Position numbers and translations under genes: made by a program. A stretch of 64,000 nt of DNA from Vibrio sp. B1FLJ16. Lineage in GTDB: Bacteria > Pseudomonadota > Gammaproteobacteria > Enterobacterales > Vibrionaceae. Below are positions 9,503 through 20,050 of the stretch, in pieces. Positions within the stretch are counted from its first letter, which is position 1. Each line of letters opens with the position of its first letter. The stretch is taken from the NCBI RefSeq assembly GCF_905175385.1, contig NZ_HG992750.1, positions 1,178,001 to 1,242,000 on the forward strand, in the 5' to 3' direction. The notes under the pieces are model-generated. The model was not told where the DNA came from. It did not search any database and was given only the letters and a program-made list of their open reading frames with translations.

Positions 9503-10996
9503 TTAGCTCAATTGAATGGTCATATTCGGACCACTAGGGATGTCATCTTCAAACCAACGTGCAGTGACAGTTTTCGTCTCGGTATAAAAGCGAACCGCTT
9601 GTTTACCATAAGCATGCAGATCGCCGTAGAAGCTCCCTTTCCATCCCGTAAACGAAAAGAACGGCAATGGCACAGGAATCGGCACGTTAATCCCTACATT
9701 ACCCACTTCAATATTGTGCTGGTACTTTCTCGCCGCTGCGCCACTGGCAGTAAAAATAGAAGTGCCATTACCAAAGCGGTTCGCGTTGATCAGCTCAATC
9801 GCTTCATCTAAATCATCCACTTCCATGGTGAGCAGCACTGGACCGAAAATCTCTTCCTGATAAATCGACATGTCGGTAGTCACGTTGGTAAACAGTGTAG
9901 GACCCACCCAGTTACCGTCAGGGAAACCTGCTACTTGGCAATCAGTACCGTCGAGAACACAGTTCGCGCCAGACGCTTTACCTTCGTTAATCAAATTCAC
10001 CACTCGTTGCTTCGCCTGCGGGCTAATAAGCGGGCCATAACCTGCGGTTTCGTCATCCCACGCGCCAGGTTGGACTTGAGATAACGCCTCTTTAAGCTCT
10101 GGAATCCACTCTTTGGTTTCACCAACAAAAACCGCTACCGAAATCGCCATACAACGCTGACCTGCTGCACCAACTGATGCGCCGACAAGGTTATTAATCA
10201 CTTGCTGTTTATTTGCGTCAGGCATAATAACCATATGGTTCTTCGCACCGGCAAATGACTGAACGCGCTTTAGGTTGTCAGTACCGGTTTTATAGATGTA
10301 CTCACCCACTGGCACAGAACCTACGAAAGAGATCGCGCGTACAACTGGGTCGGTGAGGATACGGTCGACTTGTTCTTTAGTGCCGTGAACAATTTGCAAT
10401 ACGCCTTTTGGTGCGCCCGCCTGTTCAAAAAGCTCTGCCAGCTTCATCGCCGTCAGTGGAACTTGCTCCGAGGGTTTCAAAATAAAGGTGTTACCACAAG
10501 CAATTGCCATTGGGAACATCCATAGTGGAATCATTGCTGGGAAGTTGAAAGGTGTGATGCCAGCACAAACACCAAGTGGTTGAATGTAAGAATAACCATC
10601 GATACTTGTTGCTACGTTTTCAACCGTTTCGCCCATCATTGAGCTGCAAATATTCGCTGCTTGTTCTACAACTTCAATCCCGCGCCAGATGTCACCTTTT
10701 GCATCCGCTAAGGTTTTACCCGTCTCGCTTGAAAGCAGTATTGCCAACTCGTCGTGCTGTTCTTTTAGTAAATGTTGATAGCGCAACATCAATCTCGCAC
10801 GCTCCGGTGCAGCCACTTCTTTCCAGCGCTTAAATGTCTCTGTTGCACTAGCGATCGCGGCATTCATCTCCGATTCGGTGGCACAAGGTACTTGCGCAAT
10901 CACTTCATTGGTTGCTGGGTTAGTGACATCGAGCCATTGTTTTGAGTCGGAGATGGCGAATTCACCGCCGATATACTGCTTAACTTGTTCTGTCAT
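9503..10996 (-). CDS. mmsA: CoA-acylating methylmalonate-semialdehyde dehydrogenase
   Basis: Aldehyde dehydrogenase-family enzyme of 497 aa that converts methylmalonate semialdehyde plus CoA to propionyl-CoA and CO2. The nucleophile lies in [13 protein letters not shown], and the [13 protein letters not shown] and [20 protein letters not shown] segments are characteristic of the MMSDH subfamily. Usual ALDH general-base Glu (ELGG) is replaced by [13 protein letters not shown], another hallmark of MMSDH. It sits between the thiolase and the acyl-CoA dehydrogenase. Confidence 0.95.
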   Translation of the reverse strand: MTEQVKQYIGGEFAISDSKQWLDVTNPATNEVIAQVPCATESEMNAAIASATETFKRWKEVAAPERARLMLRYQHLLKEQHDELAILLSSETGKTLADAKGDIWRGIEVVEQAANICSSMMGETVENVATSIDGYSYIQPLGVCAGITPFNFPAMIPLWMFPMAIACGNTFILKPSEQVPLTAMKLAELFEQAGAPKGVLQIVHGTKEQVDRILTDPVVRAISFVGSVPVGEYIYKTGTDNLKRVQSFAGAKNHMVIMPDANKQQVINNLVGASVGAAGQRCMAISVAVFVGETKEWIPELKEALSQVQPGAWDDETAGYGPLISPQAKQRVVNLINEGKASGANCVLDGTDCQVAGFPDGNWVGPTLFTNVTTDMSIYQEEIFGPVLLTMEVDDLDEAIELINANRFGNGTSIFTASGAAARKYQHNIEVGNVGINVPIPVPLPFFSFTGWKGSFYGDLHAYGKQAVRFYTETKTVTARWFEDDIPSGPNMTIQLS

Positions 10997-11052
10997 GATG
11001 ACGTCCTTGTATTTTTCAGCTTCTGCTGAAGAGGAGTTATATTGAAAATGAA

Positions 11053-12231
11053 TTAGCAGATTTCAATCGCGATTGCGGTTGCTTCACCACCACCAATACA
11101 AAGCGAAGCAACACCACGTTTACCACCAGTCTGTTTAAGTGCATGAATCAAAGTCACCAAAATTCGGTTACCACTCGCGCCGATTGGATGCCCCAACGCA
11201 CAAGCACCACCGCGTGGGTTGACTTTGCTCTCATCAAGTTCGAGCACTTTCACCGCGTATTGAGTCACAACGGCAAAAGCTTCATTTATTTCCCAAAGGT
11301 CAACGTCCGATTTATCCCAACCTGTTTTTTCCAGTAGTGCTTCAATGGCAAATACTGGTGCGGTAGTGAACTCTTCCGGCGCTCTTGCATGCGTGCTATA
11401 GGCGACGATTTTGGCAAGTGGTTGCAGATTTTTCCGCTGAGCAAAGTCACTGTCTACCAGTACCATTGCCGATGCACCGTCAGAAATAGAGCTCGAATTT
11501 GCGGCTGTGACGCTACCATCTTTAGCAAACGCAGGACGTAAGGTTGGAATTTTTTCAACATCGAGTTTGCTCGGTTGTTCATCATCAACTACCAAGGTCT
11601 CACCGCGTCTGTTTTTCACACTTACAGACACGGTCTCTTCTTTGAATAAGCCCTGTTCAACCGCATGCTGAGCGCGTTTCACCGATTGCTGCGCCCATGC
11701 ATCCATACTTTCACGGTTAAACTGATACTTTTGCGCCGTTTGTTCAGCAAAGACACCCATTAGCTCGCCTTGATAGGCATCCTGCAAACCATCATAAAAC
11801 ATGTGATCGAGCACTTGTTCGTGACCTAAACGAAAACCTTCTCGTGCTTTCTTCAATAGATAAGGAGATGAAGACATATTTTCCATTCCCCCAGCGATAA
11901 CAGCTCGCGCGTTTCCTGACTGAATAAGATCATGAGCCAACATCACGGTCTTCATACCAGAACCACAAACTTTATTTATTGTCGTGCAACCAACCGATTG
12001 TGGTAGTTCTGCTTTTAAGCTTGCCTGGCGTGCAGGCGCTTGGCCCACCCCAGCAGGTAGTACACATCCCATCAGTACTTCATCTATTTGTTCTGCATCC
12101 AGCTGACTTTCTGCTAATGCGCCCTGAATGGCTGTCGCTCCGAGCTCAGTGACGTCTGTTGAAGCCAGAGCCCCCTGAAAAGCTCCGATCGGCGTTCGTT
12201 TAGCGGCAACAATCCATGTTTCATTTTTCAT
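11053..12231 (-). CDS. Acetyl-CoA C-acyltransferase (thiolase), probably 2-methylacetoacetyl-CoA thiolase
   Basis: Thiolase of 392 aa and first gene of the minus-strand operon. The acylated Cys is in [14 protein letters not shown], the second active-site region is [17 protein letters not shown], and the C-terminal Cys is in [12 protein letters not shown]. In the operon it would cleave 2-methylacetoacetyl-CoA to acetyl-CoA and propionyl-CoA (isoleucine) and may also use acetoacetyl-CoA from the leucine pathway. The operon promoter faces LiuR-like palindromes about 15-50 bp upstream of its ATG. Confidence 0.9.
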   Translation of the reverse strand: MKNETWIVAAKRTPIGAFQGALASTDVTELGATAIQGALAESQLDAEQIDEVLMGCVLPAGVGQAPARQASLKAELPQSVGCTTINKVCGSGMKTVMLAHDLIQSGNARAVIAGGMENMSSSPYLLKKAREGFRLGHEQVLDHMFYDGLQDAYQGELMGVFAEQTAQKYQFNRESMDAWAQQSVKRAQHAVEQGLFKEETVSVSVKNRRGETLVVDDEQPSKLDVEKIPTLRPAFAKDGSVTAANSSSISDGASAMVLVDSDFAQRKNLQPLAKIVAYSTHARAPEEFTTAPVFAIEALLEKTGWDKSDVDLWEINEAFAVVTQYAVKVLELDESKVNPRGGACALGHPIGASGNRILVTLIHALKQTGGKRGVASLCIGGGEATAIAIEIC

Positions 12232-12246
12232 TTTATTAACCTTTTG

Positions 12247-12291
12247 TTGACGTTTACGTAATAACTATACTAACATTTACGTTAACGTCAA
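12247..12291. promoter_or_regulatory. Two LiuR-like operator palindromes upstream of the thiolase operon
   Basis: TTGACGTTTACGTAA (12247-12261) and TTTACGTTAACGTCAA (12276-12291) share an ACGTT-ACGT palindromic core. They lie in the divergent promoter region between the valine/isoleucine operon and liuR. From recall, MerR-family LiuR operators in gammaproteobacteria have this kind of sequence. A third copy lies at 12380-12396 next to liuR. Binding by the adjacent regulator is inferred. Confidence 0.7.
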
Positions 12292-12379
12292 GTTTGAGGT
12301 TGTTGTTTGTTCGAGTGAATTGTAAGTTTCAGGTAAACATCAGTAATATCAAGGCTCAAGAGTTATCACTGGTTATTTA

Positions 12380-12396
12380 CTTTAACGTTAACGAAT
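12380..12396. promoter_or_regulatory. LiuR-like operator next to liuR
   Basis: TTTAACGTTAACGAA has the same GTTAACG core as the two sites nearer the divergent operon and lies about 45 bp upstream of the liuR ATG. MerR-family regulators usually bind the spacer of the promoter they control, so this site probably serves liuR-liuABCDE. Confidence 0.6.
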
Positions 12397-12440
12397 TGTA
12401 TATTCGGATGAATGTTATACGAAAGTCGTAAGGTTAAAGC

Positions 12441-12827
12441 ATGAATACATTTAAGATCAGTGAGCTCGCGAAGGAGTTCGATATTACAACCCGAAGTATT
12501 CGCTTTTACGAAGATTTAGGTCTCCTAACTCCGGAACGTAAAGGCAACACACGAATCTACAATGGTCGCGATCGAATTCGGCTAAAACTGATTTTGCGAG
12601 GTAAGCGATTGGGCTTTTCTCTTGCAGATATAAAAGAGTTATTTGAACTCTACGATACCGATCAAAGCACAGAGCAGTTGAACTATATGATTCGGTTAAT
12701 CGAAGAGAAGAAGGCTGCATTGCAACAGCAGGCGAATGACATTCAAGCGGTAATGATGGAGTTAAACGCAGCTCAGTTGCGATGTGCAAACACACTTAGA
12801 TCCATGAAAGGCGAAAAAGTCACCTGA
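12441..12827 (+). CDS. liuR: MerR-family regulator LiuR
   Basis: A 128-aa MerR-type regulator. The N-terminal winged helix is seen in FKISELAKEFDITTRSIRFY followed by EDLGLLTPER, then a dimerisation helix rich in Lys/Gln (residues 80-110). There is no C-terminal Cys metal loop of the CueR/ZntR kind. Position directly before liuA and opposite the valine/isoleucine operon, with shared palindromes, identifies it as the regulator of branched-chain amino acid degradation. The inducer is not visible from sequence. Confidence 0.9.
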   Translation: MNTFKISELAKEFDITTRSIRFYEDLGLLTPERKGNTRIYNGRDRIRLKLILRGKRLGFSLADIKELFELYDTDQSTEQLNYMIRLIEEKKAALQQQANDIQAVMMELNAAQLRCANTLRSMKGEKVT

Positions 12828-12896
12828 TAGCAATCCGCTCTACCAGAATCAATCTGCTATATCGGGATGTAGGTGACGTAAAGGCAAGGACACGCA

Positions 12897-14066
12897 ATGA
12901 AATCTACCTACTCTTCCCTGAACTTTGTTTATGACGAAAATACCGACTTGCTTCGCGAGCAAATCAACAGCTTTGCTGCAAGAGAAATTGCGCCTTTAGC
13001 GCAATCCATAGACCAATCTAACGACTTTCCTAACCATCTATGGTCCAAATTAGGTGACATGGGTCTGTTAGGCGTGACCACCAGCGAAGAGTTTGGTGGT
13101 GCAAACATGGGCTACCTCGCCCACGTTATAGCTATGGAAGAGATCAGCCGTGCATCTGCCTCAGTTGCGTTAAGTTACGGCGCACACTCTAACCTTTGTG
13201 TTAACCAGATCCACCGCAACGGAACACAGGCACAAAAAGAGAAATACCTACCCAAACTAATCTCCGGTGAACACGTCGGTGCCCTTGCCATGAGTGAGCC
13301 AGGCGCGGGTTCCGACGTGGTATCTATGCAGCTCAAAGCCGAACGTAAAGGCGATATATTTCTGCTAAACGGCAACAAAATGTGGATCACCAACGGCCCG
13401 GATGCGCACACCTACGTTGTCTACGCTAAAACTGAGCCTAGCCTGAATTCCAAAGGCATCACGGCCTTTATTGTCGAACGCGGTTACCCTGGATTTACTC
13501 AGGCGCAAAAACTCGACAAGTTAGGTATGCGTGGCTCCAACACTTGTGAACTGGTGTTCCAGAACTGCGAAGTTCCTGCGGAAAACATTCTCGGTGAAGA
13601 AAATCAAGGCGTGAAAGTATTGATGAGCGGTTTGGACTACGAACGAGTTGTCCTTGCCGGTGGCCCGCTTGGAATTATGCAGGCGTGTATGGATATCGTT
13701 GTGCCGTATATCCACGACCGTAAGCAGTTCGGCAAATCCATTGGCGAATTCCAGCTTGTGCAAGCGAAAATCGCAGACATGTACACACAAATGAATGCCG
13801 CTAAAGCCTATGTTTACGCTGTTGCTGCCGCTTGTGATCGCGGTGAAACCACACGTAAAGACTCCGCTGGTGCGATTCTCTACAGCGCTGAGCTGGCAAC
13901 CAAAATGGCTTTGGATGCGATTCAGCTACTCGGCGGTAATGGCTATATCAACGAATTTGATACCGGTCGTTTACTTCGTGATGCGAAGCTGTACGAAATC
14001 GGCGCAGGCACATCAGAAATTCGCCGCATGCTAATTGGTCGCGAATTATTTAATGAAAGCGCCTAG
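12897..14066 (+). CDS. liuA: Isovaleryl-CoA dehydrogenase
   Basis: Acyl-CoA dehydrogenase of 389 aa that oxidises isovaleryl-CoA to 3-methylcrotonyl-CoA in leucine breakdown. The diagnostic point is the catalytic base: Glu249 in [15 protein letters not shown] is the isovaleryl-specific position (human IVD Glu254), while the usual position reads Gly-Ala-Gly in [13 protein letters not shown]. The [14 protein letters not shown] and [12 protein letters not shown] signatures are present. First structural gene of the liu operon, 69 bp after liuR. Confidence 0.95.
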   Translation: MKSTYSSLNFVYDENTDLLREQINSFAAREIAPLAQSIDQSNDFPNHLWSKLGDMGLLGVTTSEEFGGANMGYLAHVIAMEEISRASASVALSYGAHSNLCVNQIHRNGTQAQKEKYLPKLISGEHVGALAMSEPGAGSDVVSMQLKAERKGDIFLLNGNKMWITNGPDAHTYVVYAKTEPSLNSKGITAFIVERGYPGFTQAQKLDKLGMRGSNTCELVFQNCEVPAENILGEENQGVKVLMSGLDYERVVLAGGPLGIMQACMDIVVPYIHDRKQFGKSIGEFQLVQAKIADMYTQMNAAKAYVYAVAAACDRGETTRKDSAGAILYSAELATKMALDAIQLLGGNGYINEFDTGRLLRDAKLYEIGAGTSEIRRMLIGRELFNESA

Positions 14067-14164
14067 TCAATTCACTCAGGCGTTCTGACTCTAAATAACT
14101 TCCTTATTCAACCTAAATGATGACGGGTGATACCACCCGTCTACCGAATGGAGCTCGGCTATTT

Positions 14165-15772
14165 ATGGCTTGTTTGACGACTAATATTAATACCCAATCA
14201 GAGCAGTATCAGGAAAACTACCGCTCTATGACGTCGCTTGTAGATCAACTTTATACAGTAACCGCCCAAATAGAAGATGGTGGTGGCGAGAAAACGCGAG
14301 AGCATCAGAAGAAGAAAGGAAAGCTTCCTGTTCGTGAGCGTATTCTTGCCCTGCTCGACCCTGGCTCATCTTTTCTGGAAATTGGTCAGTTTGCTGGCTG
14401 GGATGTGTATCCGGATTACGTACCCTGCGCCGGAGTGGTTGCGGGTGTCGGTGTGATAGACGGCACCGAGTGTATGATCGTAGCAAACGATGTGACGGTA
14501 AAAGGCGGAAGTTATTACCCGTTGACCGTTAAAAAGCATCTGCGTGCACAGGAAATTGCAGACAAATGCCAACTGCCCTGTGTTTATCTGGTCGACTCTG
14601 GTGGTGCTAACCTGCCCCGCCAGGATGAAGTATTCCCGGACAAGGATCACTTCGGTCGTATTTTCTATAACCAGGCTCGTATGTCGGCAAAAGGCATCCC
14701 ACAAATTGCGGTAGTAATGGGGTTGTGTACCGCTGGCGGTGCTTATGTACCCGCCATGTGCGACGTATCTATTATCGTAAAAGAACAAGGGACTATCTTC
14801 TTAGCAGGCCCTCCTCTGGTAAAAGCGGCGACCGGAGAGGAAGTCAGCGCCGAAGATCTTGGCGGTGCAGACGTTCACTGCCGTACTTCGGGAGTGGCCG
14901 ATTATTATGCAGAAAACGATCACCACGCATTAGAACTGGCAAGACAAGCCGTATCTCAAATCAACCACTTAAAACCGGTTCAACTCAAACAAAAAGAGCC
15001 CCAAGAACCACGCTTTACTGCGCAGGAGCTTTACGGAATCGTCGGTACTGATCTCAAAAAGCCGTTTGATGTAAAAGAGGTCATTGCCCGACTCGTGGAT
15101 GATTCACAATTTGATGAATTTAAAGCGTTATTTGGTGAAACCTTAGTCTGTGGCTTTGCTCATATCCACGGTATGCCGATTGGTATCGTTGCCAACAACG
15201 GGATTCTGTTTTCAGAATCGGCGCAAAAAGGCGCGCATTTTATTGAGCTGTGCGCGCAACGCAAAATTCCACTGCTGTTTTTGCAAAACATCACTGGCTT
15301 TATGGTCGGTCAGAAGTACGAGGCTGAAGGCATCGCCAAACATGGCGCAAAAATGGTGACGGCTGTTGCGTGTGCTGACGTGCCGAAGTTTACCGTCGTA
15401 ATTGGCGGCTCCTATGGTGCAGGTAACTACGGCATGTGTGGTCGCGCTTATGACCCGACCATGATGTGGATGTGGCCAAATGCCCGCATCTCCGTAATGG
15501 GTGGTGAGCAAGCAGCCGGGGTTATGGCACAGGTTACGCGCGATATCAAAACGCGCAAAGGAGAAAATTGGAGCGCAGAGGAAGAAGAAGCGTTCAAACG
15601 CCCCATCGCAGATCAATACCAGACTCAAAGCCATGCCTACTACGCCAGTGCGCGCCTGTGGGACGATGGAATTATCGACCCGGCGAAAACCCGTGATGTC
15701 GTTGGGATTGCTCTATCTGCTGCGCTTAATGCACCTATACCAGACAGTAAATTTGGCATCTTCCGTATGTAG
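14165..15772 (+). CDS. liuB: Methylcrotonyl-CoA carboxylase, carboxyltransferase (beta) subunit
   Basis: Carboxyltransferase of 535 aa that transfers CO2 from the biotin of LiuD to 3-methylcrotonyl-CoA, giving 3-methylglutaconyl-CoA. The N- and C-terminal crotonase-like halves are visible ([70 protein letters not shown]). I prefer the ATG at 14165 (GGAG about 11 nt upstream) because the resulting length and start match LiuB; an in-frame ATG at 14117 adds 16 residues that look untranslated. Confidence 0.93.
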   Translation: MACLTTNINTQSEQYQENYRSMTSLVDQLYTVTAQIEDGGGEKTREHQKKKGKLPVRERILALLDPGSSFLEIGQFAGWDVYPDYVPCAGVVAGVGVIDGTECMIVANDVTVKGGSYYPLTVKKHLRAQEIADKCQLPCVYLVDSGGANLPRQDEVFPDKDHFGRIFYNQARMSAKGIPQIAVVMGLCTAGGAYVPAMCDVSIIVKEQGTIFLAGPPLVKAATGEEVSAEDLGGADVHCRTSGVADYYAENDHHALELARQAVSQINHLKPVQLKQKEPQEPRFTAQELYGIVGTDLKKPFDVKEVIARLVDDSQFDEFKALFGETLVCGFAHIHGMPIGIVANNGILFSESAQKGAHFIELCAQRKIPLLFLQNITGFMVGQKYEAEGIAKHGAKMVTAVACADVPKFTVVIGGSYGAGNYGMCGRAYDPTMMWMWPNARISVMGGEQAAGVMAQVTRDIKTRKGENWSAEEEEAFKRPIADQYQTQSHAYYASARLWDDGIIDPAKTRDVVGIALSAALNAPIPDSKFGIFRM

Positions 15773-15879
15773 CCAGAAGCAATGAAAACCTTAACTACCC
15801 GCTATTCACCAAAGTACTTTCACGTGATGGTTAGCGAGTACTGGATTATCAGATTTACATGTCAGACAAAGGAAGTCAC

Positions 15880-16662
15880 ATGACCGGACTACTGCTTAAA
15901 AAAGACGGCAATAACGTTGCTTGGCTGAGCTTAAATCGACCTAAGAAACATAACGCGTTTAATGACGAGTTGATCGCCTCACTTATCGAAACGCTAGAAC
16001 AGCTTGAAAAGGACGATTCTCTGCGTGCCTTGGTGTTAACCGCACAGGGGAAGCACTTCTCTGCGGGCGCAGATCTGGGCTGGATGCAGTCAATGGCCAC
16101 GAAGACCGAATGGGAAAATCTGCAAGATGCCCAACAATTAGCAAAACTTCTGCATACGCTGGATGCTTTTAGCAAACCGACCATTGCGATGGTACATGGC
16201 GCAGCATTTGGTGGTGCACTCGGGCTGATCTGCTGCTGCGATATTGCCATCGGCACACCTGAAAGTCGCTTCTGTTTGAGTGAAGTGAAACTCGGTTTGC
16301 TACCTGCCACCATCGGCCCATACGTTATTCGATCGATTGGGCAACGACAAAGCCGACGTTACTTTTTAACCGCAGAGCTGATTGATTCGCAGACCGCACT
16401 GTCGATGAACATTCTTCATCAGATAGACAGTCAACCTCGGGACGCCGTTAATCGTATCATCGGTAATCTACTTCTTAATGGCCCAAATGCCATGCAGGCA
16501 GCAAAAGCACTCTGTTTACGCTGTGACAACCAGCCTATCGATCATTCATTAATCGAATATACCAGCCGGGCTATTGCAAGTGCCCGAGTGTCCGCTGAAG
16601 GACAAGAAGGTCTGACTGCTTTTTTTGAAAAGCGCGCTGCCAACTGGAGGAATCATGTTTAA
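15880..16662 (+). CDS. liuC: Methylglutaconyl-CoA hydratase
   Basis: Enoyl-CoA hydratase-family protein of 260 aa with the oxyanion-hole segments HFSAGADLGWMQSM and HGAAFGGALGLICCCDIAIG and a SEVKLGLLPATIGPYV region typical of LiuC. It hydrates 3-methylglutaconyl-CoA to HMG-CoA. The ATG at 15880 is favoured by AAAGGAAG 5 nt upstream over an in-frame ATG at 15859. Its end overlaps the start of liuD by 8 bp, suggesting translational coupling. Confidence 0.92.
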   Translation: MTGLLLKKDGNNVAWLSLNRPKKHNAFNDELIASLIETLEQLEKDDSLRALVLTAQGKHFSAGADLGWMQSMATKTEWENLQDAQQLAKLLHTLDAFSKPTIAMVHGAAFGGALGLICCCDIAIGTPESRFCLSEVKLGLLPATIGPYVIRSIGQRQSRRYFLTAELIDSQTALSMNILHQIDSQPRDAVNRIIGNLLLNGPNAMQAAKALCLRCDNQPIDHSLIEYTSRAIASARVSAEGQEGLTAFFEKRAANWRNHV

Positions 16663-18712
16663 AAGAATACTTATCGCAAACCGCGGTGAAATTGCATGCA
16701 GAATCATTAAAACCGCGAAAAGCATGGCTATCGAAACCATTGCCGTCTATTCCGACGCAGATCGCAGTAGCTTACATGTAAAACAGGCCGATTTCGCCGA
16801 GTTTATTGGCCCTGCACCGGCGAGTGAGTCTTATCTGGATATCGATGCAATTATCCGTGCTGCAAAGAAATGGCAAGCCGATGCAATCCACCCCGGCTAC
16901 GGGTTTCTTTCTGAGAACCCGAGACTGGCTAAAGCGTGCAGTGAGAATGACATTATATTTATTGGTCCTTCCACCAGCGCAATTGAAGCCATGGGTTCCA
17001 AATCGCAAGCTAAAGCCATCATGACTGCAGCTAACGTGCCTCTCGTTCCCGGTTATCACGGTACCAACAACAGCGTTGAGCATCTATTAGCTGAAGCGGA
17101 AAAAATTGGTTACCCGGTCATGCTAAAAGCAACCCTGGGAGGCGGCGGTAAAGGCATGCGAGTAGTTAACAGCGTCGCCGAAATGCCTTTAGCGGTTGAG
17201 GGCGCACAACGCGAGGCGCTTTCAAGTTTTGGCGATAAACAACTTCTGATTGAAAAATGTATTGTGCAACCCCGTCATGTTGAAGTTCAGGTATTTGCTG
17301 ACCAACATGGTCATTGTGTCTATCTTTCTGATCGCGATTGCTCTATTCAACGTCGTCATCAGAAAGTTGTCGAAGAAGCACCAGCACCCAGCCTTAGTGA
17401 TGAGCTGCGTAAGCAAATGGGTGAAGCCGCGGTGCAGGCTGCTCAAGCAATAGACTACGTTGGCGCCGGTACAGTTGAGTTCTTGCTCGATAGCCGGGGG
17501 CAGTTCTACTTCATGGAAATGAACACCCGTCTGCAAGTAGAGCACCCTGTCACTGAACTGATCACTGGCGTTGATTTAGTTGAATGGCAGTTCAGAGTCG
17601 CAGCTGGCGAGCGTTTACCGATCTCGCAATCCGAAATCAAGCATAACGGGCACGCAATCGAGCTAAGAATTTACGCAGAAGATGCAGCTAACGACTTTAT
17701 GCCATCGACTGGTCGCATTGATTACTTAAAAGAACCTGTTTCAGACAGTAATGTCCGTCTAGCGTTAGTACGCGTTGATAGCGGTGTTACCCAAGGCGAT
17801 ACCATCAGCGAATACTACGATCCAATGATCAGCAAACTGATTGTCTGGGGGCAAAACCGTGACATTGCATTAAAGCAGCTTAAACAAGCGTTAACTCAGT
17901 ATCATGTACGTGGTGTTACGACAAACATTGGTTACCTTCACAGCATTATTTCGCAGCCAGCCTTTGCAAACATTGAGCTCGATACAGGGTTCCTCGTCAA
18001 ACACCAACAAAGTATTAGCGAACAACAAAATGTGTCGGATTCCGTCTGGCTAACTTTAGCTGCCATTGCTCGCTGGAGCGATCTCACCTCGAAATCTGGC
18101 GATTCAGCGCTCCCCACTCCCACTAAACAAGGTTTTAGGCTATCGGCTGACGACGTCTATCGATTTAACTTTACGGATGCAAATACCAACCATCAAATAC
18201 GTTTGTACCAATCACCTCAGGAAACGGGAGCTCATCTTCACCACTTCACTGCGCAATGTGGCGAAGAACGGCATCAGGTAAACCTGCTGGAAAAAGATAA
18301 CCAGTTCATCGTTAATATTGATGACGTGCGCTACGCCTTTAATGCACTCAACAACGAGCAAAAAACAACGCTGTTTTACCTCGGTCAGCAACGCACATTT
18401 GCTCATCAACCAAACTTTGAGTCAGTTAACAACAAAGACGATGAGCTTAGCCCGACCGCGCCGCTAAACGGTGTGATATCAGCAGTCATGGTAGCTAAGG
18501 GCGATGAAGTAGCGGCGGGCGATCCATTGTTAGTGCTCGAAGCCATGAAGATGGAATACACCATCACGGCTCCGCTAGCAGCATGCGTAGATGACGTGTT
18601 TTACCAGCATGGAGATCAAGTTCAACACGGCTCCATACTGCTTCATTTAACTTCAACGTCGGATAACGTCTGTAAGGATAAGGAGCGAGCATATGCTGCC
18701 AGCGAAGGTTAA
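16655..18712 (+). CDS. liuD: Methylcrotonyl-CoA carboxylase, biotin-carboxylase (alpha) subunit
   Basis: A 685-aa protein with a biotin carboxylase domain (MFKRILIANRGEIACRII, ATP-grasp loop LKATLGGGGKGMRVV, and EMNTRLQVEHPVTE) and a C-terminal biotinyl domain with the lipoyl-like attachment motif LEAMKMEYTI. The Lys in this motif carries biotin. The ATG at 16655 follows TGGAGG and overlaps liuC; an upstream ATG lies inside liuC. The C-terminus overlaps liuE by 20 bp, so liuCDE are tightly coupled. Confidence 0.95.
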   Translation: MFKRILIANRGEIACRIIKTAKSMAIETIAVYSDADRSSLHVKQADFAEFIGPAPASESYLDIDAIIRAAKKWQADAIHPGYGFLSENPRLAKACSENDIIFIGPSTSAIEAMGSKSQAKAIMTAANVPLVPGYHGTNNSVEHLLAEAEKIGYPVMLKATLGGGGKGMRVVNSVAEMPLAVEGAQREALSSFGDKQLLIEKCIVQPRHVEVQVFADQHGHCVYLSDRDCSIQRRHQKVVEEAPAPSLSDELRKQMGEAAVQAAQAIDYVGAGTVEFLLDSRGQFYFMEMNTRLQVEHPVTELITGVDLVEWQFRVAAGERLPISQSEIKHNGHAIELRIYAEDAANDFMPSTGRIDYLKEPVSDSNVRLALVRVDSGVTQGDTISEYYDPMISKLIVWGQNRDIALKQLKQALTQYHVRGVTTNIGYLHSIISQPAFANIELDTGFLVKHQQSISEQQNVSDSVWLTLAAIARWSDLTSKSGDSALPTPTKQGFRLSADDVYRFNFTDANTNHQIRLYQSPQETGAHLHHFTAQCGEERHQVNLLEKDNQFIVNIDDVRYAFNALNNEQKTTLFYLGQQRTFAHQPNFESVNNKDDELSPTAPLNGVISAVMVAKGDEVAAGDPLLVLEAMKMEYTITAPLAACVDDVFYQHGDQVQHGSILLHLTSTSDNVCKDKERAYAASEG

Positions 18713-19598
18713 CATCGTCGAAGTCGGTGCACGTGACGGACTGCAAAATGAGGCGGCGGTGACACTAGACGATAAAATCCGTTTGATTAATCAACTAAGC
18801 AACAGCGGCTTAAAGCACATTGAAGCTGGCTCTTTCGTCTCGCCGAAATGGGTGCCTCAAATGGCCGACTCTGAACAGGTATTTGCAGGTATCACGCAAC
18901 ATCCAGATGTCATTTATAGCGCTCTCACACCAAACATCGCTGGGTTTGAACGTGCTCTGGAAAGTGGTGTAAAGCAAATCGCTGTATTTGGCTCTGCTTC
19001 AGAAGCGTTCAGCAAGAAAAACATAAACTGCAGCATTTCACAAAGTCTCGCGCGGTTTGAACCTGTGATCGCATTGGCGAAGCAGCACAATGTTCCTGTA
19101 CGCGGTTACTTGTCCTGCACCATGGTTTGCCCATATGAGGGAATAATCAAGCCAGAGCAAACCACTGCGGTCGCAAATACGCTGTTTGATATGGGATGTT
19201 ATGAGGTTTCTCTCGGCGACACTGTCGGTAAAGCGACGCCTAATCGCGTTATCGCCATGCTGGATTCGCTCTTAACACAACTACCCAAAGACGCTCTAGC
19301 GGTTCACTTCCATGACACTTACGGGCAGGCGTTGGCTAATATTTATCAGGCTTTGCTGATGGGTATCAACACCATTGACAGCGCTGTGGCAGGTTTAGGC
19401 GGATGCCCTTATGCAAAAGGAGCGAGTGGCAACGTAGCAACAGAAAACGTGCTCTATCTGTGTGAACAGCTCGGTATTGAAACCGGTGTTGATCTCAACC
19501 TCATCAATGAGGCCGGCTGGCAAATTTGTAAAGTACTCGGCAAGCCGCCCACATCAAAAGTCGCCCTAGCGCTCGGCGATCCACAAACTCTGCAATAA
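18693..19598 (+). CDS. liuE: Hydroxymethylglutaryl-CoA lyase
   Basis: TIM-barrel lyase of 301 aa that splits HMG-CoA into acetyl-CoA and acetoacetate, the last step of leucine degradation. Motifs are VEVGARDGLQNE near the N-terminus (metal-site Asp, catalytic Arg), HFHDTYGQALAN (metal His) and the signature GLGGCPYAKGASGN with the catalytic Cys. RBS AAGGAG lies 7-8 nt before the ATG inside the end of liuD. No acetoacetate CoA-transferase follows, so acetoacetate activation must be encoded elsewhere. Confidence 0.95.
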   Translation: MLPAKVNIVEVGARDGLQNEAAVTLDDKIRLINQLSNSGLKHIEAGSFVSPKWVPQMADSEQVFAGITQHPDVIYSALTPNIAGFERALESGVKQIAVFGSASEAFSKKNINCSISQSLARFEPVIALAKQHNVPVRGYLSCTMVCPYEGIIKPEQTTAVANTLFDMGCYEVSLGDTVGKATPNRVIAMLDSLLTQLPKDALAVHFHDTYGQALANIYQALLMGINTIDSAVAGLGGCPYAKGASGNVATENVLYLCEQLGIETGVDLNLINEAGWQICKVLGKPPTSKVALALGDPQTLQ

Positions 19599-19602
19599 AC
19601 TC

Positions 19603-19659
19603 ATGCAGTAACTCATTAATTAACTGACTGTAAAAGTCTGCTTTAGTGAGTTACTGCAT
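19603..19659 (+). terminator. Long inverted repeat after the liu operon
   Basis: ATGCAGTAACTCA (19603-19615) and TGAGTTACTGCAT (19647-19659) are perfect 13-bp arms around a 31-nt loop, beginning 4 bp after the liuE stop. There is no clear T-run on the plus strand, so termination may be Rho-assisted or the stem may protect the 3' end. Confidence 0.6.
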
Positions 19660-19938
19660 TACTGCCAGTTAAGTTTCCACCCAGTAAATCACTCTTTCTG
19701 ACGTTTCCATAGCGACGCGGTTTACTCAACAGCTGTGGATAACTCCAATTTAGACCGATATCTATTGTGTTAAAAACATTTCGTTATTATTTACAAATGA
19801 TTAGGGAAACATAAACCCAGTTTACGTTGCTTATAAAACCTATAAAACCCCAAAGAACAATGTCAGCTATTCTTACAATAATAAAAATCCAGAAAAACCT
19901 TAATTTGTATTTAGCTGTTTTATAATGAATATTATCAT

Positions 19939-19955
19939 TTGGCATATAGCTTGCT
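19939..19955 (+). promoter_or_regulatory. Sigma-54 (-24/-12) promoter of the PEP-CTERM gene
   Basis: TTGGCATATAGCTTGCT matches the sigma-54 consensus TGGCAC-N5-TTGCW with one mismatch and the invariant GG-N10-GC spacing (GG 19941-19942, GC 19953-19954). It lies about 95 bp before the PEP-CTERM start codon, giving a leader of roughly 85 nt. Sigma-54 promoters need an AAA+ activator; family knowledge links PEP-CTERM genes to sigma-54 and the PrsK/PrsR two-component system. Confidence 0.75.
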
Positions 19956-20050
19956 GTTAAATCTATCGCAAAGTTAATTCTTTTTACTTTTACTTTTTTA
20001 CTTTGCCCCTGTTAATAAAATTAATATTTACAGAAATAAGGATAGATATT

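Noticed and set aside
13175..13411. Antisense open frames inside liuA and other catabolic genes
   Set aside because: They are shadows of strongly supported genes in the opposite frame, with no RBS or domain.
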